Both the position numbers and the translations under genes were made by a program. The notes under the pieces were generated by a model. The model saw only the letters and a program-made list of their open reading frames with translations, did not search any database and was not told the DNA's origin. 64,000 nt of DNA from Sphingobacterium sp. UBA7855 (GTDB lineage: Bacteria; Bacteroidota; Bacteroidia; Sphingobacteriales; Sphingobacteriaceae): the NCBI GenBank assembly GCA_002500745.1, contig DLST01000010.1, positions 372,001-436,000 on the forward strand, written 5' to 3'. Shown here in pieces: positions 44,332 to 53,882 of this stretch (positions are counted from its first letter, which is position 1; each line of letters begins with the position of its first letter).

Positions 44332-45576
44332 ATGCAATTTTTTAGATTGATATTGGAGAGTTGTCAGTTTGCTTTTTCAGCATTAAAAGACAATCGTACA
44401 CGCACTTTACTGTCGCTGTTGGGTGTGACCATTGGTATTTTTACGATTATTGGCGTATTCTCCGCAGTAGATACACTTCGGAATAATATTGAGGAATCAG
44501 TAAAGAAGATAGGAAGCAAGACTCTCTACATAGAAAAATGGCCTTGGGATGGAGGACCAAATTTCCCCTGGTGGAAATACTTGAATAGACCGGAACCCAC
44601 GTATAATAATTATCTGGATTTAAAAAGCCGAATGACGACTGCTGAATATATGGCTTATATGATCAATATCGGCAATACGACAATAAAATATAAAAGTAAT
44701 TCTGCACAGGGCTCATCGGTTAATGCCGCTACCTACGAAAACCTATATATTCAAAATTTAAATATCGTAGATGGCCGTTACTTTGCCGAAAGTGAATCGA
44801 GGGGGGGCGCCCTCGTGACTGTATTGGGAGCCAATATAGCGGAAGGACTTTTTCCTAATGATGAACCGGTTGGCAAATATATCAATATGCTAGGCCGAAA
44901 AATTCAAGTTATTGGCGTGTTAAAGAAAGAAGGAAATGGTGTATTAATCAATACCTCACCTGATGATACCGCCTTTATTCCATTTGAGCTCGCGAGGAAT
45001 TTGGTCAATTATGATAATTTTTCACCAAGTATAGCGATGGTTATTAAACCGAACTATACACTGGCCGAGGCAGAGAGTGAAGCAAAGACATTAATGCGTT
45101 CAATTCGTCGTATATCTCCTCAGCGGGAGGAAAATTTTTCTATTAATCAGACAACAATGATTACAGGTGCATTGGATCAGCTCTTTGGAATAATTAATCT
45201 TGCGGGTTTTTCGATTGGTATTTTTTCAATCCTAGTCGGTGGTTTCGGTATTGCCAATATCATGTTTGTTAGCGTTAAGGAGCGTACACACATCATCGGA
45301 ATTCAAAAGGCGCTGGGAGCCAAAAATTTCTTTATTCTTTCGCAGTTTTTAATAGAATCTATCGTGCTCTGCCTCTTGGGGGGAGGGATAGGTCTGATCG
45401 TTGTATATTTTTTAGCATTTCTTGTTCAGGCTGCGACTGGTGTTGCTATCGTCGTTAGTTTGAAAATGGTTATCCTGACAATTTCACTCTCTACTTTTAT
45501 TGGGCTAATATCGGGCATTGTTCCTGCCTTAATGGCGTCTCGATTGGATCCCGTGGAAGCTATCCGAAGCAATTAA
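44332..45576 (+). CDS. MacB-like ABC transporter permease
   Basis: 414 aa. One N-terminal helix (LLSLLGVTIGIFTIIGVFSA), a large periplasmic MacB_PCD-like domain (about 40-270) and three C-terminal helices in an FtsX domain (GFGIANIMFVSVKERTHIIGIQKALGA contains the coupling part). The start at 44332 gives MQFFRLILESC; an upstream TTG is less likely. No ATPase gene is adjacent, so its partner must be elsewhere. Confidence 0.87.
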   Translation: MQFFRLILESCQFAFSALKDNRTRTLLSLLGVTIGIFTIIGVFSAVDTLRNNIEESVKKIGSKTLYIEKWPWDGGPNFPWWKYLNRPEPTYNNYLDLKSRMTTAEYMAYMINIGNTTIKYKSNSAQGSSVNAATYENLYIQNLNIVDGRYFAESESRGGALVTVLGANIAEGLFPNDEPVGKYINMLGRKIQVIGVLKKEGNGVLINTSPDDTAFIPFELARNLVNYDNFSPSIAMVIKPNYTLAEAESEAKTLMRSIRRISPQREENFSINQTTMITGALDQLFGIINLAGFSIGIFSILVGGFGIANIMFVSVKERTHIIGIQKALGAKNFFILSQFLIESIVLCLLGGGIGLIVVYFLAFLVQAATGVAIVVSLKMVILTISLSTFIGLISGIVPALMASRLDPVEAIRSN

Positions 45577-45585
45577 GGAGAAGAT

Positions 45586-46227
45586 ATGTTTAAAAAAGCT
45601 CAATTTTCGATATTGCAGGGATTTTGGCTTTTAATTTTTACCTATAGCTGTCTGCTAATGGCAGAAATCACTCTTCGCTATCGTGGTTTCTCACTCGACG
45701 CAAATTTCTTGATGATTAAACAAACGGAAATTGAAGAATTTTGGTGGTATCGCTACGTGTTTTATGTCCATGTTTGCACAGCTATCTTTGCCTTGCCTGC
45801 GGGTTTTACGCAGTTTAATACTTATCTATTAAATAAATATCCGCGAGTTCATCGGAGTATCGGGTATTTGTATGTATTCGCCATTTTGCTTTTTGCCGCT
45901 CCTTCAGGTTTGCTTATTGGATCCGTGGCAAATGGCGGATTAACATCTATCATTGCATTTGAATTATTGGGGCTTGGATGGTTTTATTTCACCTGGATGG
46001 CAGTTCGTTTGGCGAGTCACCGGAAATTCAATAAACACCGCGATTTTATGATCCGTAGTTTTGCCTTAACCTGTTCAGCACTTACGCTACGTTTTTGGAA
46101 GCTTGCTTTAGTGTACCTGTTTCAGCCCAATCCCTTGGACGTCTACCAGATTATCGCATGGCTGGGATGGATACCAAATTTGTTATTGGCAGAATTTATT
46201 ATTTATCAAAAAAATCAAAAATTATGA
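45586..46227 (+). CDS. DUF2306 membrane protein
   Basis: 213 aa with about six predicted helices. The family has conserved His residues (YVHVCTA, HRSIGYLYV, HRKFNKHRDFMIRSFALT). It starts 10 nt after the permease stop, and its stop overlaps the next gene as ATGA, so the three form an operon. Function unknown. Confidence 0.75.
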   Translation: MFKKAQFSILQGFWLLIFTYSCLLMAEITLRYRGFSLDANFLMIKQTEIEEFWWYRYVFYVHVCTAIFALPAGFTQFNTYLLNKYPRVHRSIGYLYVFAILLFAAPSGLLIGSVANGGLTSIIAFELLGLGWFYFTWMAVRLASHRKFNKHRDFMIRSFALTCSALTLRFWKLALVYLFQPNPLDVYQIIAWLGWIPNLLLAEFIIYQKNQKL

Positions 46228-47138
46228 GGAAGAACCTTTATTTAATAGTAATGCTTGGAGCAATAGTTGGCTGCAAGGACGGGAAAATTAAAAAGAATGA
46301 AGCCCATGGGACAAAGGACAGTGTTGTTGTTGAGCATGAGGTACATAGGGAACTCTACGGCAACTGGGTGGGAGAATTTGTAGTTGATGAAAATACACTG
46401 CAAGAAGGAGACGGTTTGCCAATTACAGATTATTCTCCGAAGATAAATTTGACCATAAAAAAAATTACGGATAAAGGTAATATCTTCGGACAGAATATGG
46501 TTAAAGGAAATCTGCGTCCTTTTGTGGGGAAATTGGAGGAAAATGGTGCCGATATCCGGTTATTATTGGATGAGCCCGGCGACAAAAAGTCCGACGGGCG
46601 TTTTGAAATCAAGCTTGATCACGATACGTTAATCGGCAATTGGACCGCATATGACCAAGGGGTAAAGATTAAAAAGAGAAGCTTTAAATTGTTGAAAAAG
46701 CAATTCGCATATAATCCTAATCTGATGCTGAAAAATCAGGGTGAGGAAAATGGGACTTTGGTTGACTGGATTAACGAAAAGAGAAAAGAGGAAACCGATG
46801 TAGATGGAGATTCAACTTATACATACGTCATCCAATATTATCGGTCGGCATCCCCTGCAGTTTTTACGGTCAATGCATCTAAACAAAAGTTGACCGAGAA
46901 AGACCTGAAAAATCTTAAGAAATTGGATCTGGAGATTATTCGGAATACGATTTTTGCCCGTCATGGCTATGCGTTTACTAAGCCAAGCATTCGCCAATTT
47001 TTTGAGCCTGTAGACTGGTATGTGCCTATTTCAAAAGATGTGAATGCAGATTTGAGTCCATTGGAAAAAGATAATATAGCTTTATTGACGAGATTTGAAA
47101 AATATGCAACGGATAATTATGACACCTTTGGAAGGTAG
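46224..47138 (+). CDS. YARHG-domain lipoprotein
   Basis: 304 aa. The signal peptide with lipobox IVGC puts Cys17 as the lipidated residue. The C-terminal YARHG motif is IRNTIFARHGYAFTKP. The middle part is a beta-rich domain. It lies in the outer or inner membrane lipid layer facing the periplasm. ATGA overlap with the DUF2306 gene. A longer in-frame start upstream would bury the signal peptide and was rejected. Confidence 0.83.
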   Translation: MRKNLYLIVMLGAIVGCKDGKIKKNEAHGTKDSVVVEHEVHRELYGNWVGEFVVDENTLQEGDGLPITDYSPKINLTIKKITDKGNIFGQNMVKGNLRPFVGKLEENGADIRLLLDEPGDKKSDGRFEIKLDHDTLIGNWTAYDQGVKIKKRSFKLLKKQFAYNPNLMLKNQGEENGTLVDWINEKRKEETDVDGDSTYTYVIQYYRSASPAVFTVNASKQKLTEKDLKNLKKLDLEIIRNTIFARHGYAFTKPSIRQFFEPVDWYVPISKDVNADLSPLEKDNIALLTRFEKYATDNYDTFGR

Positions 47139-47176
47139 TGTATAAAATCCATTCCGAAACATTCGAAAGATCAATT

Positions 47177-47215
47177 TCACAAAAAGGGCTTTACAATGTA
47201 AAGCCCTTTTTGTGA
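47177..47215. terminator. Bidirectional terminator YARHG gene / hisD
   Basis: A perfect stem of up to 19 bp (47177-47195 and 47197-47215, real loop ACAATGT) contains AAAAAGGGCTTTAC and its complement. T-runs on both sides. Confidence 0.85.
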
Positions 47216-47235
47216 TTTAAACGGTCTATGTTTTA

Positions 47236-48522
47236 TTATTTTTTTCGAATGGAAATTGCATTTTTATGCGCCTGCAAACCTTCAAGTTCAGCAAGTATTT
47301 CAACTACAGTTCCAATGTGTTGGAGCCCAGTTTCGCTAATATGTTGGAAAGTAACTTTTTTTACAAAAGAATCCACCGATACACCCGAGTAGGATCGCGC
47401 ATATCCCGAGGTAGGCAGCGTGTGATTTGTACCCGAAGCATAATCACCCGCACTTTCGGGCGTCAAGTGCCCTAGAAATACTGAACCAGCGTTACTGATA
47501 TAGCGTGTTAAAGACTCCCATTGATCCGTTTCCAAAATAAGGTGTTCTGGAGCGTAATCATTTGAAAATTGTAGTGCCTCCTGAAGGTTATCAACAGTGA
47601 CTGCATAAGAATTGTCAATAGCTTTTGCAGCAAGTTCTTTGCGCGGTAAGACCGCCAATTGGGCTAACAGTTCTGTGTTGACCGCATCAACTATAGCTGT
47701 AGAAGTTGCAACCAAGACAGCTTGGCTGTCGACGCCGTGTTCGGCTTGTGCCAAAAGATCGGCGGCAACAAACGCCGGGTTAGCTGAATCATCAGCGACG
47801 ACTAATACTTCGGATGGGCCGGCAGGCATGTCAATGCTAACATTTGCCAGACCCTGTATAATGGATTTTGCCTTCGTGACAAATTGATTTCCAGGGCCAA
47901 AAATCTTATCGACTTTGGGTATTGTCTCTGTTCCAAATCCCATAGCAGCAACAGCCTGAGCACCTCCAACCAAGTATATTCTATTTATCTTCAGTAATTT
48001 TAAACAAAAAGCGACAAACCCATTAATTTTTCCGTTGGATTGGGGGGGAGAACAAACGACAATTTCTTTGCACCCAGCTATTCTTGCGGGAATACCAAGC
48101 ATTAAAAGTGTGCTAGGTAAGACCGCTGATCCTCCAGGAATATAGAGACCGACTTTTTCAATAGGGCGCACCTCCCGCCAGCATTTTACGCCTGGCATGG
48201 TTTCAACAGTGCGTTCTCTTTTTAGTTGCGTACTATGGAATTTATGAATATTTTGAAAAGCAATTTCCAGTGCTCTTTGCTGATCACGGTCTATGGTAGA
48301 TGCCAACGCATCGATATCTTCCTCGTCCAAATACAGTCGCTCAAGTTCAACATTGTCAAATTTAGCAGCATATTCGCGTAGTACGATATCTCCTTGTTGG
48401 CGTACCTGTTGAATAATTTCCTGAACAACCTCCTGTATTGCATTGTTCGGATCCGTGTTTCTGGCAACCAGTTGTTGGATTTCGGATTTTCCTAACGTCT
48501 TGTAATCATAGTTTTTTAGCAT
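47236..48522 (-). CDS. hisD: Histidinol dehydrogenase
   Basis: Last two oxidations of histidine synthesis, histidinol to histidine, zinc enzyme. 428 aa. IPGGSAVLPSTLLMLGIPA, GPGNQFVTKAK and MPAGPSEVLVVAD are signatures, and EHGVDSQA plus the C-terminal GTNHTLPTSGYAR contain metal and substrate residues. It starts 21 nt after hisG on the minus strand. A strong terminator follows, so in this window the operon is only hisG-hisD. Confidence 0.96.
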   Translation of the reverse strand: MLKNYDYKTLGKSEIQQLVARNTDPNNAIQEVVQEIIQQVRQQGDIVLREYAAKFDNVELERLYLDEEDIDALASTIDRDQQRALEIAFQNIHKFHSTQLKRERTVETMPGVKCWREVRPIEKVGLYIPGGSAVLPSTLLMLGIPARIAGCKEIVVCSPPQSNGKINGFVAFCLKLLKINRIYLVGGAQAVAAMGFGTETIPKVDKIFGPGNQFVTKAKSIIQGLANVSIDMPAGPSEVLVVADDSANPAFVAADLLAQAEHGVDSQAVLVATSTAIVDAVNTELLAQLAVLPRKELAAKAIDNSYAVTVDNLQEALQFSNDYAPEHLILETDQWESLTRYISNAGSVFLGHLTPESAGDYASGTNHTLPTSGYARSYSGVSVDSFVKKVTFQHISETGLQHIGTVVEILAELEGLQAHKNAISIRKK

Positions 48523-48543
48523 GGTTGTATAAGTGCATCAAGT

Positions 48544-49395
48544 TTAAAGAATGATTTTTTCAACGGGCATCACAACGATACCTTGGGCACCTTCAGCTTT
48601 TAATTTGTTGATCTTATCCCAAAAGTCATCTTCGGTGATAACGGTATGTACGGCTACCCAGCCTTCTTCTGCCAGTGGAACAACCGTAGGGCTTTTAACG
48701 CCGTGGAGTAAAGAAGTAATAGCTGGCAAATTCTTCTTTTCGACATTCAATACCACATATTTGGTTTCTTTTGCTAAAAGAACAGATTCGATGCGTTGTA
48801 CTAATTCAGTCAAAACTTCATTACCCTCTAATCCTTTTCTTCCCACCAAAATTGCTTCTGAATTTTTAACATCAGCAAAAGGTTTTAAACCATTGCTTTT
48901 TAACGTTCCACCCGTAGATACGATATCACAGATTGCATCACTAAGGCCCAAGCCTGGGGAAATCTCAACGGAGCCAGATATCAAACGGATGTCTGCATTA
49001 ATATTGTACTCGTTTAGAAAGTTCCTGAGTATATTTGGATAAGAGGTCGCGATTGCTTTACCATTAAGGTCTTTAATGTCCTCAATGCTACTATCTTTGG
49101 GGATAGCTAATTTCAATGTACATTTTCCAAAACCGAGCCTCTTGACGTATTCTACTTTGGATTCAGTCTCGTCAATGATGTTTTCACCGACTATACCGAG
49201 ATCGGCTATGCCTTGTTCTACATAACCCGGAATATCATCGTCTCTTAGAAATAATATCTCCAACGGGAAGTTACCTACAGTGGTGATTAAAGAACTTTTG
49301 TAGTTTTCGAAGTCTAAACCACAATTTTTCAGTAATTGAACAGATTTTTCGTTTAACCTACCCGATTTTTGGATAGCAATTTTAAGATTTTTCAA
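48544..49395 (-). CDS. hisG: ATP phosphoribosyltransferase (long form), TTG start
   Basis: First and feedback-controlled step of histidine synthesis. The 283-aa length with a C-terminal ACT-like regulatory domain (about 210-283) marks the long form that does not need HisZ. The catalytic domain has LKIAIQKSGRL and the PRPP loop region SGSVEISPGLGLSDAICDIVSTGGTL. The conserved N-terminus MKNLKIA begins at a TTG (49393-49395); an in-frame stop lies a few codons upstream and no ATG fits. A His-rich leader peptide lies 76 nt upstream. Confidence 0.95.
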   Translation of the reverse strand: MKNLKIAIQKSGRLNEKSVQLLKNCGLDFENYKSSLITTVGNFPLEILFLRDDDIPGYVEQGIADLGIVGENIIDETESKVEYVKRLGFGKCTLKLAIPKDSSIEDIKDLNGKAIATSYPNILRNFLNEYNINADIRLISGSVEISPGLGLSDAICDIVSTGGTLKSNGLKPFADVKNSEAILVGRKGLEGNEVLTELVQRIESVLLAKETKYVVLNVEKKNLPAITSLLHGVKSPTVVPLAEEGWVAVHTVITEDDFWDKINKLKAEGAQGIVVMPVEKIIL

Positions 49396-49471
49396 CGCTT
49401 TATAATGTTAGCAGTAAATTATTAATAATAAGAAATCAAACAAGAGGGAAGGTATTCTACGTAAGAACACA

Positions 49472-49537
49472 TTAAATTAACATATCGCCACAACGGCGAT
49501 GATGGAAATGAAAATGATGTACGTAAGTATAAACCAT
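49472..49537 (-). CDS. his operon leader peptide
   Basis: 21-codon frame beginning MVYTYVHHFHFHH, with His at positions 7, 8, 10, 12 and 13, all CAT. It lies between a full promoter (49559-49589) and hisG on the same strand. Five His codons in seven just before hisG match the logic of classical his attenuation, in which ribosome stalling at His codons senses charged tRNA-His. It ends at TAA (49472-49474). Confidence 0.78.
   Translation of the reverse strand: MVYTYVHHFHFHHRRCGDMLI
49484..49500 (-). promoter_or_regulatory. Hairpin overlapping the end of the his leader peptide
   Basis: ATCGCC-ACAAC-GGCGAT (plus-strand view): a perfect 6-bp GC-rich stem starting at the last His codons, a candidate pause or anti-structure hairpin of the attenuator. 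No classical U-run terminator was found between here and hisG. The plus-strand sequence around 49462 contains TACGTA, also seen at 49520, allowing a possible long-range pair. Confidence 0.5.
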
Positions 49538-49558
49538 GTTTGTATTAATAACTGTAAG

Positions 49559-49589
49559 CAAATGTATAGTAAATTAATTGGAAATCCAA
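49559..49589 (-). promoter_or_regulatory. Promoter of the his operon
   Basis: On the minus strand TTG (49587-49589), 20-nt spacer, TACATTTG (49559-49566). Transcription would start near 49554, about 17 nt before the leader-peptide ATG. The remaining 280 bp to the PAP2 gene (49590-49869) show nothing else clear. Confidence 0.68.
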
Positions 49590-49869
49590 GGCCATCATTT
49601 TAAAATTGTCATCTAAACAGGCTTATTATTTAAACGGATTCTAATTTGGATACAAAAATAAATGGTAAATATAACGAGTGTCGACTACATGCCAAATCTT
49701 GGCGTATGACCATACTGATTTGATGGCTTGGAGTATACAGTTTAGTATACTTTACAGACCAGTAATGAGTTTGATTCAAATTTAAACGTCTTTAATAAGG
49801 TAACAACTCACATAAATTTCCTTACTTTTAGGGGGTGAAGAAATTATAAATAGAGAGATTAATTACTGG

Positions 49870-50460
49870 ATGAAAAGATTAGTTTTTATTTTTGTTTGCT
49901 GGTTGAATTGTTCGTATACCGGTGCTGTAGCGCAGGAAATACCTGCTTCTACATTAGATATCCGGATATTGGAGTCGATTGCTGAAACCAGGACTGTGCC
50001 GCAAACACAAACATTTAAAGTGCTTTCTGATATCAATAATTATGTTCAGATTGCAGTTCCCGTCGGTTTACTGGTTGCCGGTGCAGTCAATGATGATAAA
50101 ATAATGCGTCAGAATGCTTTGTATGTTGCTAGCAGTACGGCTGTAACTGCTTTGGTGAATGTGGGTTTGAAACATTTGTTTAAGCGCAGTAGGCCTTTTA
50201 AAAAATATCCTAATTTCATCTCGGTTCGTACAGCTAGTGGATATTCCTTTCCCTCTGGGCATACGTCTTCCGCTTTTGCTACCGCATCTGCTTTGTCACG
50301 TGCCTATTCGAAGTGGTACGTCGTCGCTCCCTCCCTTTTATGGGCAAGTAGTGTTGGTTATTCACGGATGTATTTGGGCGTACATTTTCCTACCGATGTA
50401 TTGGCTGGGGCTGCACTGGGAACGGGAGCAGCATTCGCTTTAGATGGATTAAAGAGATAA
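49870..50460 (+). CDS. PAP2-family phosphatase, exported
   Basis: 196 aa. A signal peptide of about 22 residues is followed by three PAP2 motifs: KHLFKRSRP (101-109), PSGH (128-131) and SRMYLGVH (165-172), which give the catalytic His pair and Arg. It is likely a lipid-phosphate phosphatase (undecaprenyl-PP or similar) at the periplasmic face. The following Gfo/Idh gene starts 16 nt downstream. Confidence 0.88.
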   Translation: MKRLVFIFVCWLNCSYTGAVAQEIPASTLDIRILESIAETRTVPQTQTFKVLSDINNYVQIAVPVGLLVAGAVNDDKIMRQNALYVASSTAVTALVNVGLKHLFKRSRPFKKYPNFISVRTASGYSFPSGHTSSAFATASALSRAYSKWYVVAPSLLWASSVGYSRMYLGVHFPTDVLAGAALGTGAAFALDGLKR

Positions 50461-50476
50461 TATAAAATGAAAAAAA

Positions 50477-51553
50477 ATGGTGCAACAGATTGTTAAAATA
50501 TTAGTTGTTGGATGTGGAAATATGGGCGCATCTCATGCAAGGGCTTACCACGATTTAGATGGCTTTCAAATTGTAGGTCTAGTGGCTCGTGGAGAGAGCA
50601 AAAGTAAGCTGAATGAAGAATTGGGAGGAAACTATAGCTTATTCTCGTCTTATGAACAGGCACTTCAGGAAACGAAACCGGATGCGGTGTGTATAGCCAC
50701 CTATCCAGATACACATAAAGATTATGCTATAAAAGCCTTTCAAGCTGGGGCTCATGTCTTTATCGAGAAGCCTATAGCTGAAAACGTAATTTCAGCACAG
50801 CAGGTAGTGAATGCAGCAATAAAATACGATAGAAAATTGGTTGTTGGTTATATCTTGAGATACCATCCATCCTGGATCAAGTTTATCGAGATTTCTAAAA
50901 CGATGGGAAAGCCACTTGTTATGCGTATGAACCTCAATCAACAGAGTCATGGATATATGTGGGATGTGCATAAAAATTTAATGTCTAGCTTAAGTCCCAT
51001 TGTTGATTGCGGGGTCCACTATATTGATGTCATGTGTCAAATGGTGGGCGCAAAACCATTGTATGTATCTGCAATAGGTGCACGATTAACTGATGAGATT
51101 CCAGCTTGGAACTATAACTATGGGCAACTTCAGTTGCATTTTGAGGACGGTTCTGTAGGATGGTACGAAGCTGGATGGGGACCAATGGTGAGTCAGAACG
51201 CTTTTTTTGTAAAAGATGTTTTTGGACCAAATGGTGCAGTTTCCATTGTCGCTAACAAAGCCAGCGATGAGGGGAAATCGGATTCGGTCGCCTCCCACAC
51301 ACAGACGGAAAGCCTAAGAATACATTATAGTGATTTAGATTCAGCCAATGAATTTAAGAAGCCCGATGAATGGATTAACTTATCGGATGAGCCTGATCAT
51401 CAAGAATTATGTAATCGGGAGCAGCTATTCTTTCTGCGGGCAATTTTAGAGAATTTGGATCTTACTGATTCAATGGAAGATGCTATCAACAGTCTGCGAA
51501 TCGCTTTGGCATGCGATGATGCTGTGAAAACTAGATTGATGATAAAGTTGTAG
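50477..51553 (+). CDS. Gfo/Idh/MocA-family oxidoreductase
   Basis: 358 aa. N-terminal NAD(P)-binding GCGNMGASHARAYHDL, then FIEKPIAE with the family EKP motif and the C-terminal beta-sheet domain. The substrate, usually a sugar or inositol derivative, is unknown. ATG preceded by an A-run. Probably co-transcribed with PAP2. Confidence 0.88.
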   Translation: MVQQIVKILVVGCGNMGASHARAYHDLDGFQIVGLVARGESKSKLNEELGGNYSLFSSYEQALQETKPDAVCIATYPDTHKDYAIKAFQAGAHVFIEKPIAENVISAQQVVNAAIKYDRKLVVGYILRYHPSWIKFIEISKTMGKPLVMRMNLNQQSHGYMWDVHKNLMSSLSPIVDCGVHYIDVMCQMVGAKPLYVSAIGARLTDEIPAWNYNYGQLQLHFEDGSVGWYEAGWGPMVSQNAFFVKDVFGPNGAVSIVANKASDEGKSDSVASHTQTESLRIHYSDLDSANEFKKPDEWINLSDEPDHQELCNREQLFFLRAILENLDLTDSMEDAINSLRIALACDDAVKTRLMIKL

Positions 51554-51685
51554 TGCTTTTTCATAAACTATCTTGTGAATATTGCGATAGAATATATAGC
51601 AACAAAGCGCTTAAATAAAAAAATAGCTTAAAAAATAGACTTTTTGGTCTGTCTTTTGTTATTTAGCTACATATTTAACATTCTT

Positions 51686-52933
51686 ATGAATAATTTACTC
51701 AAAGTTGCACTATTATTTGGATTATCAATTTCGACAACTTATGCGCAAGATAAGCAATGGCAGATGGAGTTGGTTTTTAAAGGTGAAATGTCGCCTGAAA
51801 AGTTTGAAAATGAAGTTCCAGAATTTGCAAAGGAGTTTTATGAGCCATTTTTGAAAGGAAAAATGGCTTATCGGAATGTAGAGGTTTTGGCCGATGCCGA
51901 TTATTCTTCCACTATAGTGAATCGAAAAGCCCATGCTGTTTTAAATCGAAAGTTAGCAAAAACTTATTCGTATTCATCAGGAGATGATGTCGTCACTGCT
52001 GAATCATATCATCCATCTTATAAGATTGTTGGTGTAAAGCCGGAAGAATCCGAAGGCCCTTATGTGCAGCTACAAGATATGGACGAAATAGAATCAATAG
52101 CGGGCATCACCTGTAAAAAAGCAAAGTTGTTTTTCAAAAACAATGCGGATTCGGCTATCGCAACCGTTTGGTATTCGGAAGCAGTACCGACTTATTATTT
52201 GACTGCCTTTCCATTTATAAATGATTTGCCTGGTGGTGTGCTTAAATTGTCTTTAGGTGAAAGCAATGAGCTTGGTTTCGAAACAACAAAAGTGGCTAAT
52301 ACATCTTTTGTTGCAGACTTTCAATTGCCTAAAAACGCGAAGGTTATTGATATCTCCGGCGGAGATAATGATAGCCAGGCAGAAGATGTCGGTTTATTTG
52401 AAGATACTTTCCCATTGGATAAATCACTAAAATGGACGATGGTTAAGGATAAAAATACCAATGATGAATATTATGGTATAAAAAGCATGGCAGGAGAAGA
52501 AGTATTGCCTTGCTCTCTTTTCTCTTTAGCATACTTTAGTGAGCAAACTGCCATTGTTTCAGATAAAGATAATTATTTTTGGTTATTGGATAAGAAGGGG
52601 GTAAAGGTAAATAAAGAAGGATTTGACTGGCTGACGCCAGCAAATCAAAAAATTGCCATATTCCAAAAAGACGGTAATTTTGGATTGGTCACAGAAGAAG
52701 GAAAAATTCTGCTCGATAAGAAAGAAAACATCAGTAAATTTTTGGACAATTATCTGATGTTCTCTGAAAATGGAAAAATTGGATTGCTGGATGAACATGG
52801 AAAGATTATATTAAAAGCGAATCTACTATTTCTAGATGCTGATCACGTCGGGAATGTTTTGATTCGCGAGAAAGAGGGCGAAGAAACGAAGAAGATGGAC
52901 CTAAATACTTTCTTAAATGCTTATGTTAAGTAA
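51686..52933 (+). CDS. Exported protein with WG-like repeats
   Basis: 415 aa from the ATG at 51686, which starts a good signal peptide (LLKVALLFGLSISTTYAQ); a longer TTG start is unlikely. Residues about 25-225 resemble the GLPGLI/DUF4412-type beta proteins of Bacteroidota, and the C-terminal part has WG-type repeats (FWLLDKKG, FGLVTEEGKI, IGLLDEHGKI). Probably periplasmic or outer-membrane; function unknown. Confidence 0.75.
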   Translation: MNNLLKVALLFGLSISTTYAQDKQWQMELVFKGEMSPEKFENEVPEFAKEFYEPFLKGKMAYRNVEVLADADYSSTIVNRKAHAVLNRKLAKTYSYSSGDDVVTAESYHPSYKIVGVKPEESEGPYVQLQDMDEIESIAGITCKKAKLFFKNNADSAIATVWYSEAVPTYYLTAFPFINDLPGGVLKLSLGESNELGFETTKVANTSFVADFQLPKNAKVIDISGGDNDSQAEDVGLFEDTFPLDKSLKWTMVKDKNTNDEYYGIKSMAGEEVLPCSLFSLAYFSEQTAIVSDKDNYFWLLDKKGVKVNKEGFDWLTPANQKIAIFQKDGNFGLVTEEGKILLDKKENISKFLDNYLMFSENGKIGLLDEHGKIILKANLLFLDADHVGNVLIREKEGEETKKMDLNTFLNAYVK

Positions 52934-52956
52934 TTTTAATTCCTTACCATCTATGT

Positions 52957-53014
52957 TTAGCGGTTACAAAAAAAGGCTTTCATACTATTGAAAGCCTTTT
53001 TTTGTAACCGCTAA
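52957..53014. terminator. Very long bidirectional terminator before queE
   Basis: A perfect 26-bp stem (52957-52982 and 52989-53014) with loop TACTAT includes an A7/T7 run and GC flanks. It lies between the convergent WG-repeat gene and queE. Confidence 0.88.
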
Positions 53015-53033
53015 TTGAGAAGCAATTCAATTA

Positions 53034-53657
53034 TTAGGGAATATTTAAAAACTTATGTGTTTGTAGCGAAATATCCCATTTCGGATTTTCTTTTACGTAT
53101 TCAATAATAAAAGGGGTCATTTCTTTGGATTTTGACCATTCAGGTTGAAGATATAATCTGCAGTTTGGTCCAACGAGTTGTGCGTATTCTTCTCCCCATG
53201 CGAAATCGCTTTTATTGAAAACGATCACTTTCAGTTCACCAGCAGCTTCTAATACATCTTTGCGAGGCGCTTTGAATTTCTTCGGCGATAAACATATCCA
53301 GTCCCATTCACCACTCAGTGGATACGCACCAGAGGTTTCAATAAAGGTTTTAATACCTTCCTGATGAAGCCCTTTCGTTAGGTAATCCAAATTATAGATA
53401 AGTGGTTCTCCACCTGTAATGACAACTGTTTTGGCAGGATATTTCTTTGCGTTTTCGATAATCGAATCTGCTGTTGTAAGCGGATGTATAGAAGCATCCC
53501 AGCTTTCCTTTACATCGCACCAATGGCAACCCACATCGCAGCCCCCCAATCGTATGAAATAAGCAGCAGTCCCGGTGTGGTAGCCCTCACCCTGAATAGT
53601 GTAAAATTCCTCCATCAAGGGCAATAGTGTTCCGTCTTCTGGTACTTGATTTGACAT
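53034..53657 (-). CDS. queE: 7-carboxy-7-deazaguanine synthase
   Basis: Radical-SAM enzyme making the 7-deazaguanine core of queuosine. 207 aa from ATG at 53657; an in-frame TTG ten codons upstream is unlikely because it would overlap the -7 box region. GGCDVGCHWCDVKESW contains the radical-SAM Cys triad (CxxxCxxC in this family). FYTIQGEGYHTG is the N-terminal signature. The short form lacks other domains. Own promoter at 53676-53706. Confidence 0.92.
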   Translation of the reverse strand: MSNQVPEDGTLLPLMEEFYTIQGEGYHTGTAAYFIRLGGCDVGCHWCDVKESWDASIHPLTTADSIIENAKKYPAKTVVITGGEPLIYNLDYLTKGLHQEGIKTFIETSGAYPLSGEWDWICLSPKKFKAPRKDVLEAAGELKVIVFNKSDFAWGEEYAQLVGPNCRLYLQPEWSKSKEMTPFIIEYVKENPKWDISLQTHKFLNIP

Positions 53658-53675
53658 AGTTAAAATTTCAGTCTG

Positions 53676-53706
53676 CAAAAGTAGCAAATATTAATGAGAT
53701 GCTCAA
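53676..53706 (-). promoter_or_regulatory. Promoter of queE
   Basis: On the minus strand TTG (53704-53706), 20-nt spacer, TACTTTTG (53676-53683), 18 nt before the ATG. Confidence 0.65.
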
Positions 53707-53882
53707 TTTGTCAATTGGCTTTTATTAACTCACTATCATTTTTTAGTCATTTCAATTCACAACTGGATTTATTTATCAGATTAATTACAGCAAACCGTTT
53801 TTGGAAGGGTAATGGTAATCTCTACAGCGAGTCAAATAGATATCACATAGTATACTAACAGCGAGAAAACACTCCTTTCAAA

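Noticed and set aside
48551..49042. Plus-strand frame of 163 codons opposite hisG
   Set aside because: Antisense shadow; hisG is unambiguous.
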